35,163 bases of DNA, taken from Cognatilysobacter segetis (lineage in GTDB: Bacteria > Pseudomonadota > Gammaproteobacteria > Xanthomonadales > Xanthomonadaceae). The notes beneath the pieces are model-generated. The model was not told the DNA's origin. It saw nothing but the letters and a program-made list of their open reading frames with translations, and did no database searches. Below, piece after piece: positions 17,431 to 27,549 of this stretch (its first letter is position 1; every line of letters begins with the position of its first letter). Made by a program: the position numbers and the translations under genes. Location: the NCBI RefSeq assembly GCF_004359965.1, contig NZ_SMRQ01000032.1, forward strand, positions 1 through 35,163, in the 5' to 3' direction.

Positions 17431-17985
17431 TCAGGCGCCGCGCCGGCGCAGCTGGGCGACGGCCAGGCCGGTGCGCCCCGCGGTCGCGCTCATGTGCGCA
17501 TGGGTGAGTGCGACGGCCAGCGCATCGGCGGCGTCGGCCTGCAGCTTCTGCTCGGGCAGGTTCAGCAGCAGGCGCACCATGTGCTGCACCTGCTGCTTGT
17601 CGGCGGCGCCCCGCCCCACCAGCGACTGCTTGATCAGCCGCGGCGCGTACTCGTGAACCTTCAGGCCCCGTCGCACGACGGTCGCGATCGCCGCGCCGCG
17701 CGCATGGCCCAGCTTGAGCGCGCTGGTCGCGGACTTGTCCATGAAAACCGTCTCGATCGCGACCTGGTCGGGCTTCCATTCGTCGATCAGCGCATCGAGC
17801 CCGTCGCACAGCAGGCCCAGACGCGCCGGAAAATCGTCCGCGTCGAGCAGCTTGAGCGTGTGCGCCGAGACGTAGCTGCACTTGCCGCCCGGCGCGACGT
17901 CGACGAAGCCGACGCCCGTGCGCTGCGAGCCCGGGTCGATGCCGAGGATGCGCACGGTGGCAGGGGCGGAAGCGGTCGTGTTCAC
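17431..17985 (-). CDS. ruvC: Crossover junction endodeoxyribonuclease RuvC
   Basis: RuvC cuts Holliday junctions symmetrically. All four metal-binding acidic residues of the RNase H-like fold are present: D17 ([12 protein letters not shown]), E78 (VAIETVF), D151 and D154 ([14 protein letters not shown]). At 184 residues it is slightly longer than E. coli RuvC (173), mostly at the N-terminus. The GTG at 17985 has no good Shine-Dalgarno; a GTG ten codons downstream (before RILGIDPG) is an alternative. A tiny open frame (ATG at 18011, nine codons) ends on a TGA overlapping the GTG, so re-initiation is conceivable. It lies 51 bases after yebC, a common neighbour. Confidence 0.97.
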   Translation of the reverse strand: MNTTASAPATVRILGIDPGSQRTGVGFVDVAPGGKCSYVSAHTLKLLDADDFPARLGLLCDGLDALIDEWKPDQVAIETVFMDKSATSALKLGHARGAAIATVVRRGLKVHEYAPRLIKQSLVGRGAADKQQVQHMVRLLLNLPEQKLQADAADALAVALTHAHMSATAGRTGLAVAQLRRRGA

Positions 17986-18036
17986 GCGGAGGCCCGCTTC
18001 GCCGTCGTCATCGGATCGATCACGGATGCGCCGCCA

Positions 18037-18768
<732 letters not shown>

Positions 18769-18800
18769 CGGGATGTCCGGGCGGCTGGAACGGGAGCGCG

Positions 18801-18806
18801 ATTTTA
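18801..18806 (-). promoter_or_regulatory. -10 element of a predicted yebC promoter
   Basis: The minus strand reads CCGGTAAAATCGCG. TAAAAT is a five-of-six match to TATAAT and would start transcription about 26 bases before the yebC ATG. It shares the CGGTAAAAT core with the queE promoter. No -35 is recognisable. Confidence 0.45.
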
Positions 18807-18847
18807 CCGGATCGGCCGCTTGCCACCGCGGCCGCCGGATGCACGGT

Positions 18848-19459
18848 TCAGCGCTCGAAGCGGCCGTCGCGGAGGAAGGCGATCGCCTGCCGGGCCGCGA
18901 CGGTCGAGAAGATCAGGCCGGTGTGGCTGCTGGGCACGACGACGTGGTCGGCCAGGCCCTCCAGCCGCGTTTCGACCACGCCGACCGCACCGTCGTTCTC
19001 GCCCTCGACGCGGCCGAGCATGCGGCCGAGCCCGATCGGACGGTTGCCGGCGATCATCCCCACCTGCGCGCGGCCGGTCCACGGGCGGCAGCCGCGATGC
19101 AGCAGTTCGCGGCTGTGGCCGAGGCTGGCACCCAGCACGGGCAGGCGGTCGAGCCGGTGCGCGGCGAGGCTGCCGCACAAGGGCGAACCCAGGCAGACCA
19201 CGCGCCGCACCGGCAGCGCAGGTTCGGCCTCGAGCGCAGCCAGCGTCACCAGGCCGCCCAGGCTGTGCGCCACGACATGGCAAGGCGATGCGCGCATGCA
19301 TCGCGCGACATCGCGGACGATGCCGTCGGCGTGGCCGCGCACGCTCGGATAGCCGATGCGCTCGGGCTCGAAGCCCGCGTGGGTGAGGCGTCGCGCCAGC
19401 ACCGACATCGCGGCGGGGCGCATCCAGAGACCGTGGAGAAGCAGGACGCGTCGGGTCAT
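18848..19459 (-). CDS. Small alpha/beta-hydrolase, esterase/lipase-like
   Basis: A 203-residue cytoplasmic hydrolase with no signal peptide. The N-terminus [11 protein letters not shown] gives the beta strand and oxyanion loop. The nucleophile elbow AHSLGG has Ser at 66. The likely Asp is D156 (GENDGAV) and the likely His is H179 (SSHTGL), completing a triad in the right order. It resembles the PGAP1/lipase-2-like esterases annotated simply as alpha/beta fold hydrolases; the natural substrate is unknown. The ATG at 19459 has GAGG eight bases upstream. It follows the GNAT gene by 45 bases and precedes yebC, so it probably belongs to the aspS transcript. Confidence 0.85.
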   Translation of the reverse strand: MTRRVLLLHGLWMRPAAMSVLARRLTHAGFEPERIGYPSVRGHADGIVRDVARCMRASPCHVVAHSLGGLVTLAALEAEPALPVRRVVCLGSPLCGSLAAHRLDRLPVLGASLGHSRELLHRGCRPWTGRAQVGMIAGNRPIGLGRMLGRVEGENDGAVGVVETRLEGLADHVVVPSSHTGLIFSTVAARQAIAFLRDGRFER

Positions 19460-19504
19460 GCGATCGACCTCGGGGCGCGGCGCCGCGAATCCAAGCGCCG
19501 GCGA

Positions 19505-20026
19505 TTACGCCTGCGCGGGACGGCGCAGGATGAACTCGAGATCGCGCACGCGCCCGACCGGGAATTCGTAGGTGCCGACTTTCCCGAAGCCGTAGCGCGC
19601 ATAGAAGCGCTGGGCGCCGAGGTTCTCGCTCCACACGCCGAGCCACAGCGTGCGCGGGCCGTCACGCAGCAGCCAGTCCATCGCGGTGTCCATCAGGCGC
19701 CGCCCCGCGCCGCCGTTCTGGAATTCGCGCAGCACGTAGAGGCGCTTGAGCTCGCCGTCGCCGCGCGCCACGTCCGCATGCGGCAGGCCGCACGGACCGG
19801 CGGCGCAATGCCCGACGGCGCGGCCGTCGGCTTCGAGCAACCAGACCGCGTAATCGGGATGCGCGAGGATCGTCGCCTGCTTGTCGATGGCGTAGGCATC
19901 GTCGAGGAACGCGCGCAGGTCCTCGGCCGGGTACAGATGGCCGAAGGTCTCGACGAACGTCGCGGTGGCGAGCGCCGACAGCGTCGCCGCGTCGTCCACC
20001 GTCGCGCGGCGGATCGCCAGGCTCAC
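19505..20026 (-). CDS. GNAT-family N-acetyltransferase
   Basis: A 173-residue single-domain acetyltransferase. The start [16 protein letters not shown] is typical of GNAT motif C, and the acetyl-CoA loop is the segment [20 protein letters not shown] (Q/RxxGxG/A-like). The C-terminal [20 protein letters not shown] is the classic GNAT motif B. The substrate (protein N-terminus, antibiotic or small amine) cannot be told from sequence. The GTG start at 20026 overlaps the aspS stop in a GTGA arrangement, so translation is likely coupled to aspS. The nearest well-studied relatives I can suggest are the RimI/PaiA-like acetyltransferases, but this is tentative. Confidence 0.88.
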   Translation of the reverse strand: MSLAIRRATVDDAATLSALATATFVETFGHLYPAEDLRAFLDDAYAIDKQATILAHPDYAVWLLEADGRAVGHCAAGPCGLPHADVARGDGELKRLYVLREFQNGGAGRRLMDTAMDWLLRDGPRTLWLGVWSENLGAQRFYARYGFGKVGTYEFPVGRVRDLEFILRRPAQA

Positions 20027-21807
20027 TCGGCCTTGGCCTCGCGCGGACGCACCGCGACGTGCACTTCGGCCAGCTGCGCGTCCGGGATCGGCGACGGCGC
20101 GCCGGTCATCAGGCACTGCGCACCCGTGGTCTTCGGGAACGGAATGACGTCGCGGATGGATTCGGTGCCGGCCATCAGCGCGGCGATGCGGTCGATGCCG
20201 AACGCGATGCCGCCGTGCGGCGGCGCGCCGTAGCGCAGCGCCTCGAGCAGGAAGCCGAACTTGAGCTCGGCTTCCTCGCGGCCGATGCCGAGCAGGTCGA
20301 ACACGGCCGACTGCATCGACGAACGGTGGATGCGGATCGAGCCGCCGCCGATCTCGTTGCCGTTGAGCACCATGTCGTAGCCGCGCGACACCGCGGTGGC
20401 GGCATTGGCGCGCAGGTCGGCCTCGTCGTCCACGCTCGGCGCGGTGAACGGATGGTGCAGCGCGACGTAGCGCTGCGCCTCCTCGTCCCACTCGAACATC
20501 GGGAAATCGGTGACCCACAGCGGGCGCCACGCGTTCTCGACCAGGCCCAGGTCCTTGCCGAGCTTGAGGCGCAGCGCGCCCATGAAGTCGGAGGCGACCT
20601 TGTACGTCGCGGCGCCGAAGAAGATCGCGTCGCCGGTGTTGGCGCGCGTCTCGCGCAGGATCGCGTCGAGGGTCGCGTCGTCGAGGAACTTGGCGATCGG
20701 CGAGTTGATGCCCTCGCGGCCCTTCGCGGCGTCCTCGACCTTCATCCACGCGACGCCCTTCGCGCCGTACTTGGCGGCATGCGCGCCGAGCTCGTCAATC
20801 TGCTTGCGCGAGAACTGCGCGCCGCCCGGGGCACGCAGCGCGATGACGCGGCCGTCGGCGTGGTTCGCCCAGTCGCTGAAGACCTTGAACTCGCAGGTCT
20901 TCACCAGCTCGGCGATGTCGGTGAACTCCATCGCGATGCGCAGGTCGGGCTTGTCCGAGCCGTAGCGGCGCATGGCCTCGGCGTAGGTCATGCGCGGGAA
21001 CTGGGCGTCGAGCTCCACGCCGATCACCTCGCGGAACACGCTGCGGATCATGTCCTCGACGGTGTCCTGCACGTCGCGCTCGGACACCCACGCGAACTCC
21101 ATGTCGAGCTGCGTGAATTCGAGCTGGCGATCGGCACGCAGCGCCTCGTCGCGGAAACAGCGCGCGATCTGGTAGTAGCGGTCGAAGCCCGCCATCATCA
21201 GGATCTGCTTGAACAGCTGCGGCGACTGCGGCAGCGCATAGAACTCGCCCGGGTGCATGCGCGCCGGCACGAGGAAGTCGCGCGCGCCTTCCGGCGTGGC
21301 CTTGGTGAGGATGGGCGTCTCGATGTCCTGGAAGCCGCGCTCGTCGAGGTAGCGGCGCAGCGCCGCGACCAGCTTGATGCGCGTGCGCATCATCGTCTGC
21401 ATCTCGGGGCGGCGCAGGTCGAGGTAGCGGTAGCGCAGGCGGATGTCCTCGCCGGGATTCTCGTGCGCGTGGAACGGCAGCGGCTCGGCCTTGTTCAACA
21501 CCTCGATCTTCGTCGCGACAACTTCCACCTTGCCGGTGGCGATGCGGTCGTTCACGGAATGGCGCGCGCGCACCGTGCCGGTGATGCGCAGGCAGTCCTC
21601 GTAGCCGACCTTCGACGCGGCGGCGATCACCTCGGCATTGCCGGCGGCGTCGGACGGCTCGGCGACGATCTGCACGATGCCTTCGTGGTCGCGTAGGTCG
21701 ATGAAGCAGACGCCGCCGAGGTCGCGGGCGACGTCCGCCCAGCCGCAGAGGGTGACGGTCTGGCCGATCAGGCGCTCGTCGACGAGGCCGCAGAACTGGG
21801 TACGCAT
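20023..21807 (-). CDS. aspS: Aspartyl-tRNA synthetase
   Basis: AspRS charges tRNA-Asp. The 594-residue bacterial-type enzyme has an N-terminal OB-fold anticodon-binding domain (about 1-110). The class II catalytic core carries motif 2 ([11 protein letters not shown]) and motif 3 ([13 protein letters not shown]), and the bacterial GAD insertion lies at about 285-420. I chose the ATG at 21807 because GGAG lies five bases upstream and homologues begin MRT; a GTG two codons earlier overlaps the ribosome-binding site. The loop that in non-discriminating AspRS carries His31 reads DLGG here, with Leu, which by my reading favours a discriminating enzyme. A hairpin lies in the 5' leader. The stop overlaps the GNAT start. 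Confidence 0.98.
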   Translation of the reverse strand: MRTQFCGLVDERLIGQTVTLCGWADVARDLGGVCFIDLRDHEGIVQIVAEPSDAAGNAEVIAAASKVGYEDCLRITGTVRARHSVNDRIATGKVEVVATKIEVLNKAEPLPFHAHENPGEDIRLRYRYLDLRRPEMQTMMRTRIKLVAALRRYLDERGFQDIETPILTKATPEGARDFLVPARMHPGEFYALPQSPQLFKQILMMAGFDRYYQIARCFRDEALRADRQLEFTQLDMEFAWVSERDVQDTVEDMIRSVFREVIGVELDAQFPRMTYAEAMRRYGSDKPDLRIAMEFTDIAELVKTCEFKVFSDWANHADGRVIALRAPGGAQFSRKQIDELGAHAAKYGAKGVAWMKVEDAAKGREGINSPIAKFLDDATLDAILRETRANTGDAIFFGAATYKVASDFMGALRLKLGKDLGLVENAWRPLWVTDFPMFEWDEEAQRYVALHHPFTAPSVDDEADLRANAATAVSRGYDMVLNGNEIGGGSIRIHRSSMQSAVFDLLGIGREEAELKFGFLLEALRYGAPPHGGIAFGIDRIAALMAGTESIRDVIPFPKTTGAQCLMTGAPSPIPDAQLAEVHVAVRPREAKAE

Positions 21808-21820
21808 GGACACTCCGGCA

Positions 21821-21839
21821 GCGCCCCGCCGCGGGGCGC
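21821..21839 (-). other. Hairpin in the aspS 5' leader
   Basis: A perfect eight-base-pair stem with a three-base loop (GCGCCCCG/CGGGGCGC) between the predicted aspS -10 element and the ribosome-binding site, about 14 bases upstream of the ATG. It may influence translation initiation or mRNA stability; no T-box or other known leader was recognised. Confidence 0.4.
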
Positions 21840-21852
21840 GATTGAGCCGGCT

Positions 21853-21858
21853 AGTTTA
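21853..21858 (-). promoter_or_regulatory. -10 element of a predicted aspS promoter
   Basis: The minus strand reads CCCGGTAAACTAGCC. TAAACT matches TATAAT at four positions, including the key A and final T. It would start transcription near 21846, giving a leader of about 40 bases that contains the hairpin at 21821-21839. It shares the CGGTA core with the queE, yebC and ABC-F promoters. Confidence 0.4.
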
Positions 21859-21967
21859 CCGGGGCCACGGGACGAGGCGGACGCGCCGGAGCCCGGCGGG
21901 TCGCCGCGCGCCGGGAAACCCGACGGCCCGGCTGCCCGGGTCCGGCGACCGCGGCCGGCCGCGGGAT

Positions 21968-22291
21968 TCAGCCCGCCGCGGGCTTCGGGTCCGATTTCGG
22001 CGCCGGCTTGGCCTCGGCGGGCTTGGCCGCGGCGGGCTTCGACTCGGACTTGGACTCCGTGCCTCCCGACGTGCCGCCGCCCTCGACCAGGTTGCGCTTC
22101 TTCTCGCCGTCCTTCTTGAAGTCGGTCTCGTACCAGCCGCCGCCGGCGAGGCGGAATTGCGGCGCGGTCAGCCGGCGGCGGACCTGCGGCGCCCCGCACT
22201 TCGGGCAATCCGTGGGGTCCGGATCGCTCATCTTCTGCAGGCGATCGAAGTCGTGGCCGCAGGCGGAGCATTCGAAGGCGTAGATGGGCAT
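21968..22291 (-). CDS. FmdB-family zinc-ribbon protein
   Basis: A 107-residue protein starting MPIYAFECSACGHDF, the signature of the FmdB/Zn-ribbon-8 family. Four cysteines in two CxxC pairs (C8, C11, C29, C32) should bind one zinc. After about residue 70 the protein is a low-complexity Lys/Ala/Pro/Ser tail. The family was first described as a putative regulator of formamidase, but most members have no proven function. It is encoded 160 bases upstream of aspS on the same strand, a gene order common in beta- and gammaproteobacteria. The ATG at 22291 has a weak ribosome-binding site. It is divergent from the SIMPL gene. Confidence 0.92.
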   Translation of the reverse strand: MPIYAFECSACGHDFDRLQKMSDPDPTDCPKCGAPQVRRRLTAPQFRLAGGGWYETDFKKDGEKKRNLVEGGGTSGGTESKSESKPAAAKPAEAKPAPKSDPKPAAG

Positions 22292-22322
22292 GGCGGACTG
22301 GAATCGCGGAGAACGGACCGGC

Positions 22323-22350
22323 ACAGTAGGGCCGTCGCGCGCGAAATCAA
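22323..22350 (-). promoter_or_regulatory. Predicted sigma-70 promoter for the FmdB-family gene
   Basis: TTGATT (22350-22345) and TACTGT (22328-22323) are separated by 16 bases on the minus strand, about 30 bases upstream of the FmdB start. The -35 matches TTGACA at four positions and the -10 matches at three, so support is moderate. Confidence 0.4.
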
Positions 22351-22370
22351 GCGCGAGGGAGGGAATCCGC

Positions 22371-23087
22371 ATGCAAGGCCTCGCCCGCATCGCCTCCGCC
22401 GCGCTGGTCGCGGCCGGCCGTCTCGGGGCCGGCTGGCTGGCCGGCCAGGGCATCACCCGCTTCCGCACCGACGACCGCTACGTCACCGTCAAGGGCTCGG
22501 CCGAGCGCACCGTCGACGCCGACCTCGTGGTCTGGCCCCTCGCGCATTCGGTGCTGGGCAGCGACCTCGCCGGCGTGCAGTCGCAGCTGGACGCCAACAC
22601 CGCGGCGATCCAGCGCTTCTTCGCCGAGGCCGGGTTCGGCGCCGCCGAAATCTCCGTCGCGCCGCCCCGGCTGGAAGACCGCTGGGTATACAGCTCGGTC
22701 GACAACCGCCCGCCCGAGCGCTATCGCTACTCGACCACCGTCACGCTGCGCACGACGCAGGTGGCGAAGGCGCTGGCGGCGCTGCGCGGTAGCGGCAGGC
22801 TGGTCGCGCAGGGCGTCCGGCTCGGTGGCGAGGGCGGCGAAGGCGCGTCGGGCGGCCCGAGTTTCGAGTTCACCCACCTCAACACGATCAAACCGGCGCT
22901 GATCGCCGAGGCGACCTCGAACGCACGGCGCTCGGCGGAGCAGTTCGCGAAGGACTCCGGCGCGCGCGTGTCGGGCATCCGCAGCGCGAACCAGGGCGTG
23001 GTCTCGATCGAGGACCGCGACGCCGGCAGCCCGCACGTCAAGACGGTGCGGGTGGTGTCGACGGTGGAGTACTTCCTGCGCGACTGA
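22371..23087 (+). CDS. SIMPL-domain (DUF541) protein
   Basis: A 238-residue protein anchored or exported by an N-terminal hydrophobic segment (about residues 5-25), with the SIMPL/DUF541 domain filling the rest. Family landmarks are YVTVKGSAERTVDAD near the start and the long C-terminal consensus IAEATSNARRSAEQFAKDSG, then QGVVSIEDRD. Relatives include mammalian SIMPL and bacterial periplasmic proteins (YggE, BP26) linked to oxidative stress and channel-like assemblies. The exact role is unknown. The ATG at 22371 follows a strong GAGGGAGGGAA ribosome-binding site. It is convergent with the ABC-F gene, with 31 bases between stops. Confidence 0.9.
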   Translation: MQGLARIASAALVAAGRLGAGWLAGQGITRFRTDDRYVTVKGSAERTVDADLVVWPLAHSVLGSDLAGVQSQLDANTAAIQRFFAEAGFGAAEISVAPPRLEDRWVYSSVDNRPPERYRYSTTVTLRTTQVAKALAALRGSGRLVAQGVRLGGEGGEGASGGPSFEFTHLNTIKPALIAEATSNARRSAEQFAKDSGARVSGIRSANQGVVSIEDRDAGSPHVKTVRVVSTVEYFLRD

Positions 23088-23118
23088 GCGCGGTCCGGCG
23101 CAGCGGCCGCACCGGGGC

Positions 23119-24966
<1,848 letters not shown>

Positions 24967-24972
24967 GCGGCC

Positions 24973-24978
24973 ATTGTA
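24973..24978 (-). promoter_or_regulatory. -10 element of a predicted leaderless ABC-F promoter
   Basis: The minus strand reads CCCGGTACAATGGCCGC then ATG. TACAAT matches TATAAT at five of six positions, and six bases separate it from the ATG, so +1 should be the A of the start codon. No -35 is evident. Confidence 0.55.
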
Positions 24979-25087
24979 CCGGGACGCTACGGGCCGCCCG
25001 CGCGCACGCGGTCGCAACGTCCAGCGGTTAAGGTGATGAACGGACCCCGCCCCGCGGTTTTGCCGCGCCGCCCACGACGGAGCCTCG

Positions 25088-26764
25088 ATGCACCACACCT
25101 CGCTCATCGCCCTGCTGGTCGCCGGCTTCGTGCTGGCGTTCCTGTTCGGCGGCCTCGCCCACCGCCTCAAGCTGTCGCCGCTGGTGGGCTACCTGATCGC
25201 CGGCGTGGTGATCGGGCCGTTCACGCCCGGCTTCATCGCCGACCGCTCGCTCGCGCCGCAGCTCGCCGAGATTGGCGTGATCCTGCTGATGTTCGGCGTC
25301 GGCCTGCATTTCTCGATGCGCGACCTGCTCGCGGTGAAGGGCATCGCCGTGCCGGGCGCGATCGCGCAGATCGTGGTGGTGAGCGCGATGGGCTGGGGGC
25401 TCGCGCGCCTGTTCGGCTGGAGGGACGGTGCGGGCGTGGTGTTCGGGCTCGCGCTGTCGGTGGCCAGTACGGTGGTCGTGCTGCGCGGACTGGAGGAGCG
25501 CCGCTTGCTCGACAGCAGCCGCGGGCGCATCGCGGTGGGCTGGCTGATCGTCGAGGACCTGGCCATGGTGCTCGCGCTGGTGCTGCTGCCGGCGCTGGCC
25601 GGCAAGGCCGACGGCGAAGGCGAAGGCGGCATCGGGATGGCGCTGCTGGCGACGGTCGCCAAGGTCGGTGGCTTCGCCGTGTTCATGTGGATGGTCGGGC
25701 GGCGTGCGATTCCGTGGATCCTCGAACGCGTGGCCGGCACCGGCTCGCGCGAGCTGTTCACGCTGTGCGTGCTCGCGATCGCGCTCGGCGTGGCGTTCGC
25801 GTCGGCGGAACTGTTCGGCGTGTCGTTCGCGCTCGGGGCGTTCTTCGCCGGCCTGATCCTCAGCGAGTCCGAATTCAGCCATCAGGCCGCCAGCGAGACG
25901 CTGCCCCTGCGCGATGCCTTCGCCGTGCTGTTCTTCGTGTCGGTCGGCATGCTGTTCGATCCGACCATCCTGTTCGACCACCCGGTGCACGTGGTCGCCA
26001 CCGCCGCGCTGGTCATCCTCGGCAACGGCGCGGTGGCGTGGCTCGTGGCGCGACTGCTGCGCAAGGACGCATCGACCGCGGGCCTGCTGGCAGTGAGCCT
26101 GTCCCAGATCGGCGAGTTCTCGTTCATCCTCGCCACGCTCGGCGTGTCGCTCGACCTGCTGCCCAGCGAAGGGCAGGACCTCATCCTGGGCTCGGCGATC
26201 CTGTCGATCGTGCTGAATCCCGTGCTGTTCGCCCTGCACGACCGCATGGAGGCGCGCCGCGGCCGCCAGGCGCCTGCCGAGCACGACGTGATGACGCCGC
26301 CGCTGCCGGACGGCGGGCAGCCGCACGTGATCCTGATCGGCTATGGCCGCGTGGGCAGCGAGCTCGGCCCGCTGCTCGTCGGGCACGGCGTGCCGGTCGT
26401 GGCGATCGATGATGATCCGCCGCTGGTCGCGCGTGCACGCGCCGCCGGCATCCCCGCGGTGCGCGGACATGCGGCGAATCCCGCCGTGCTCGCGGAAGCG
26501 AGGCCCGCCTCGGCGCAGATGGCGCTGCTGGCGATCCCGAACGCGTTCGAGGCCGGCGAGATCATCGAGCGCCTGCGCGAAGCGAACCCGTCGATCAGCA
26601 TCATGGCGCGCGCGCATTCCGACGCCGGGGTGAAGTACCTGCTCGACCGCGGGGCCGACGGCGCGGTGATGGCCGAGCGCGAGCTGGCGCACAGCCTCGC
26701 GGAAATGGTGATGGCGCTGCCGGCGTTCCGGGGGTCTCATCCGCTTCCCTCTTCGGCCACGTAA
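25088..26764 (+). CDS. ybaL: YbaL-type cation:proton antiporter (CPA2) with RCK domain
   Basis: A 558-residue inner-membrane antiporter, the same length as E. coli YbaL. About 12 transmembrane helices (residues 1-385) belong to the Na+/H+ exchanger CPA2 family. The highly conserved start includes SPLVGYLIAGVVIGPFTPGF and LAEIGVILLMFGVGLHFS. A TrkA-N/RCK domain (about 412-530) contains the Rossmann motif GYGRVGSELG and binds nucleotide. Family knowledge suggests potassium or sodium efflux in exchange for protons, gated by a ligand. The ATG at 25088 has GGAG eight bases upstream. It is divergent from the ABC-F gene, and cobB follows by 13 bases, probably in one operon. Confidence 0.94.
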   Translation: MHHTSLIALLVAGFVLAFLFGGLAHRLKLSPLVGYLIAGVVIGPFTPGFIADRSLAPQLAEIGVILLMFGVGLHFSMRDLLAVKGIAVPGAIAQIVVVSAMGWGLARLFGWRDGAGVVFGLALSVASTVVVLRGLEERRLLDSSRGRIAVGWLIVEDLAMVLALVLLPALAGKADGEGEGGIGMALLATVAKVGGFAVFMWMVGRRAIPWILERVAGTGSRELFTLCVLAIALGVAFASAELFGVSFALGAFFAGLILSESEFSHQAASETLPLRDAFAVLFFVSVGMLFDPTILFDHPVHVVATAALVILGNGAVAWLVARLLRKDASTAGLLAVSLSQIGEFSFILATLGVSLDLLPSEGQDLILGSAILSIVLNPVLFALHDRMEARRGRQAPAEHDVMTPPLPDGGQPHVILIGYGRVGSELGPLLVGHGVPVVAIDDDPPLVARARAAGIPAVRGHAANPAVLAEARPASAQMALLAIPNAFEAGEIIERLREANPSISIMARAHSDAGVKYLLDRGADGAVMAERELAHSLAEMVMALPAFRGSHPLPSSAT

Positions 26765-26777
26765 CCGGCGACGAGCG

Positions 26778-27500
26778 ATGCGGATCGCGCTCCTCACCGG
26801 CGCGGGCATGTCCGCCGAAAGTGGCGTGCCGACCTTCCGCGACGCACTGACCGGGCTGTGGTCGCGCTTCGATGCCGAGCGCCTCGCCACGCCGCAGGCG
26901 TTCCGCGCGGATCCCGACCTCGTCTGGGGCTGGTACCGCTGGCGCGCCGCGCAGGCCTCGCGCGCGACCCCGCATGCCGGCCACGACGCCATCGCCGCAC
27001 TCGAGCGGCACGCCCACGTCGACGTCGTCACGCAGAACGTGGACGACCTGCACGAGCGCGCCGGCAGCACGCGCGTGGCGCACCTGCACGGACGGCTGCT
27101 GCGCTCGCGCTGCGACGACTGCGGCACGACGGCCTCGCCCGATCCGATCCTCGCGCCTTACGCGGGCGGCGACGAAGGCCGTCGCGAAGCGCCGCCGGCC
27201 TGCGCGCGCTGCGGCGGCCGGTTCCGTCCCGACGTCGTCTGGTTCGGCGAGGCGCTGCCCGAGTCCGCGTGGAACGCGGGCGTCGAAGCGGTGCGCGGCT
27301 GCGACTGCGTGGTCGTCGTGGGAACGTCGGGACTGGTGCAGCCGGCGGCGTCGCTGCCGTCGATGGCGCGCGCGCTCGGCAAGCCGGTGCTGGAGATCAA
27401 CCCGGTGCCCAGCGCGCTGACGCCGCAGGTCGACGCGCACTGGGCGATGCCGGCAAGCACTGGCCTGCAGCGCCTGCTGGACGACATCGCCGGCGGATGA
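26778..27500 (+). CDS. cobB: NAD-dependent protein deacylase (Sir2, Sirt5 class)
   Basis: A 240-residue sirtuin that removes acyl groups from lysine using NAD. The NAD-binding GAGMSAESGVPTFR (8-21) and TQNVDDLH (85-92) are intact, H104 (LHG) is the catalytic base, and C112, C115, C142 and C145 form the zinc site. Tyr53 and Arg56 (WYRWR) fit the YxxR motif of the Sirt5 class, which favours succinyl and malonyl groups over acetyl. The ATG at 26778 has only a weak ribosome-binding site, and ybaL ends 13 bases upstream. A strong terminator follows directly. Confidence 0.95.
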   Translation: MRIALLTGAGMSAESGVPTFRDALTGLWSRFDAERLATPQAFRADPDLVWGWYRWRAAQASRATPHAGHDAIAALERHAHVDVVTQNVDDLHERAGSTRVAHLHGRLLRSRCDDCGTTASPDPILAPYAGGDEGRREAPPACARCGGRFRPDVVWFGEALPESAWNAGVEAVRGCDCVVVVGTSGLVQPAASLPSMARALGKPVLEINPVPSALTPQVDAHWAMPASTGLQRLLDDIAGG

Positions 27501-27502
27501 AA

Positions 27503-27529
27503 AAAGGCCGCGACGCCGTCGCGGCCTTT
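27503..27529. terminator. Bidirectional intrinsic terminator between cobB and clpB
   Basis: A perfect 12-base-pair inverted repeat with a three-base loop: AAAGGCCGCGAC, GCC, GTCGCGGCCTTT. A-rich sequence on the left and T's on the right fit termination in both directions. It lies two bases after the cobB stop and 20 bases before the clpB stop, the right place for two convergent genes. Confidence 0.9.
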
Positions 27530-27549
27530 CGCTCACCCGATACGGCGGT

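Noticed and set aside
25028-27127. 699-codon minus-strand open frame opposite ybaL and cobB
   Set aside because: His/Gln/Arg-rich antisense composition; both plus-strand genes are conserved families.
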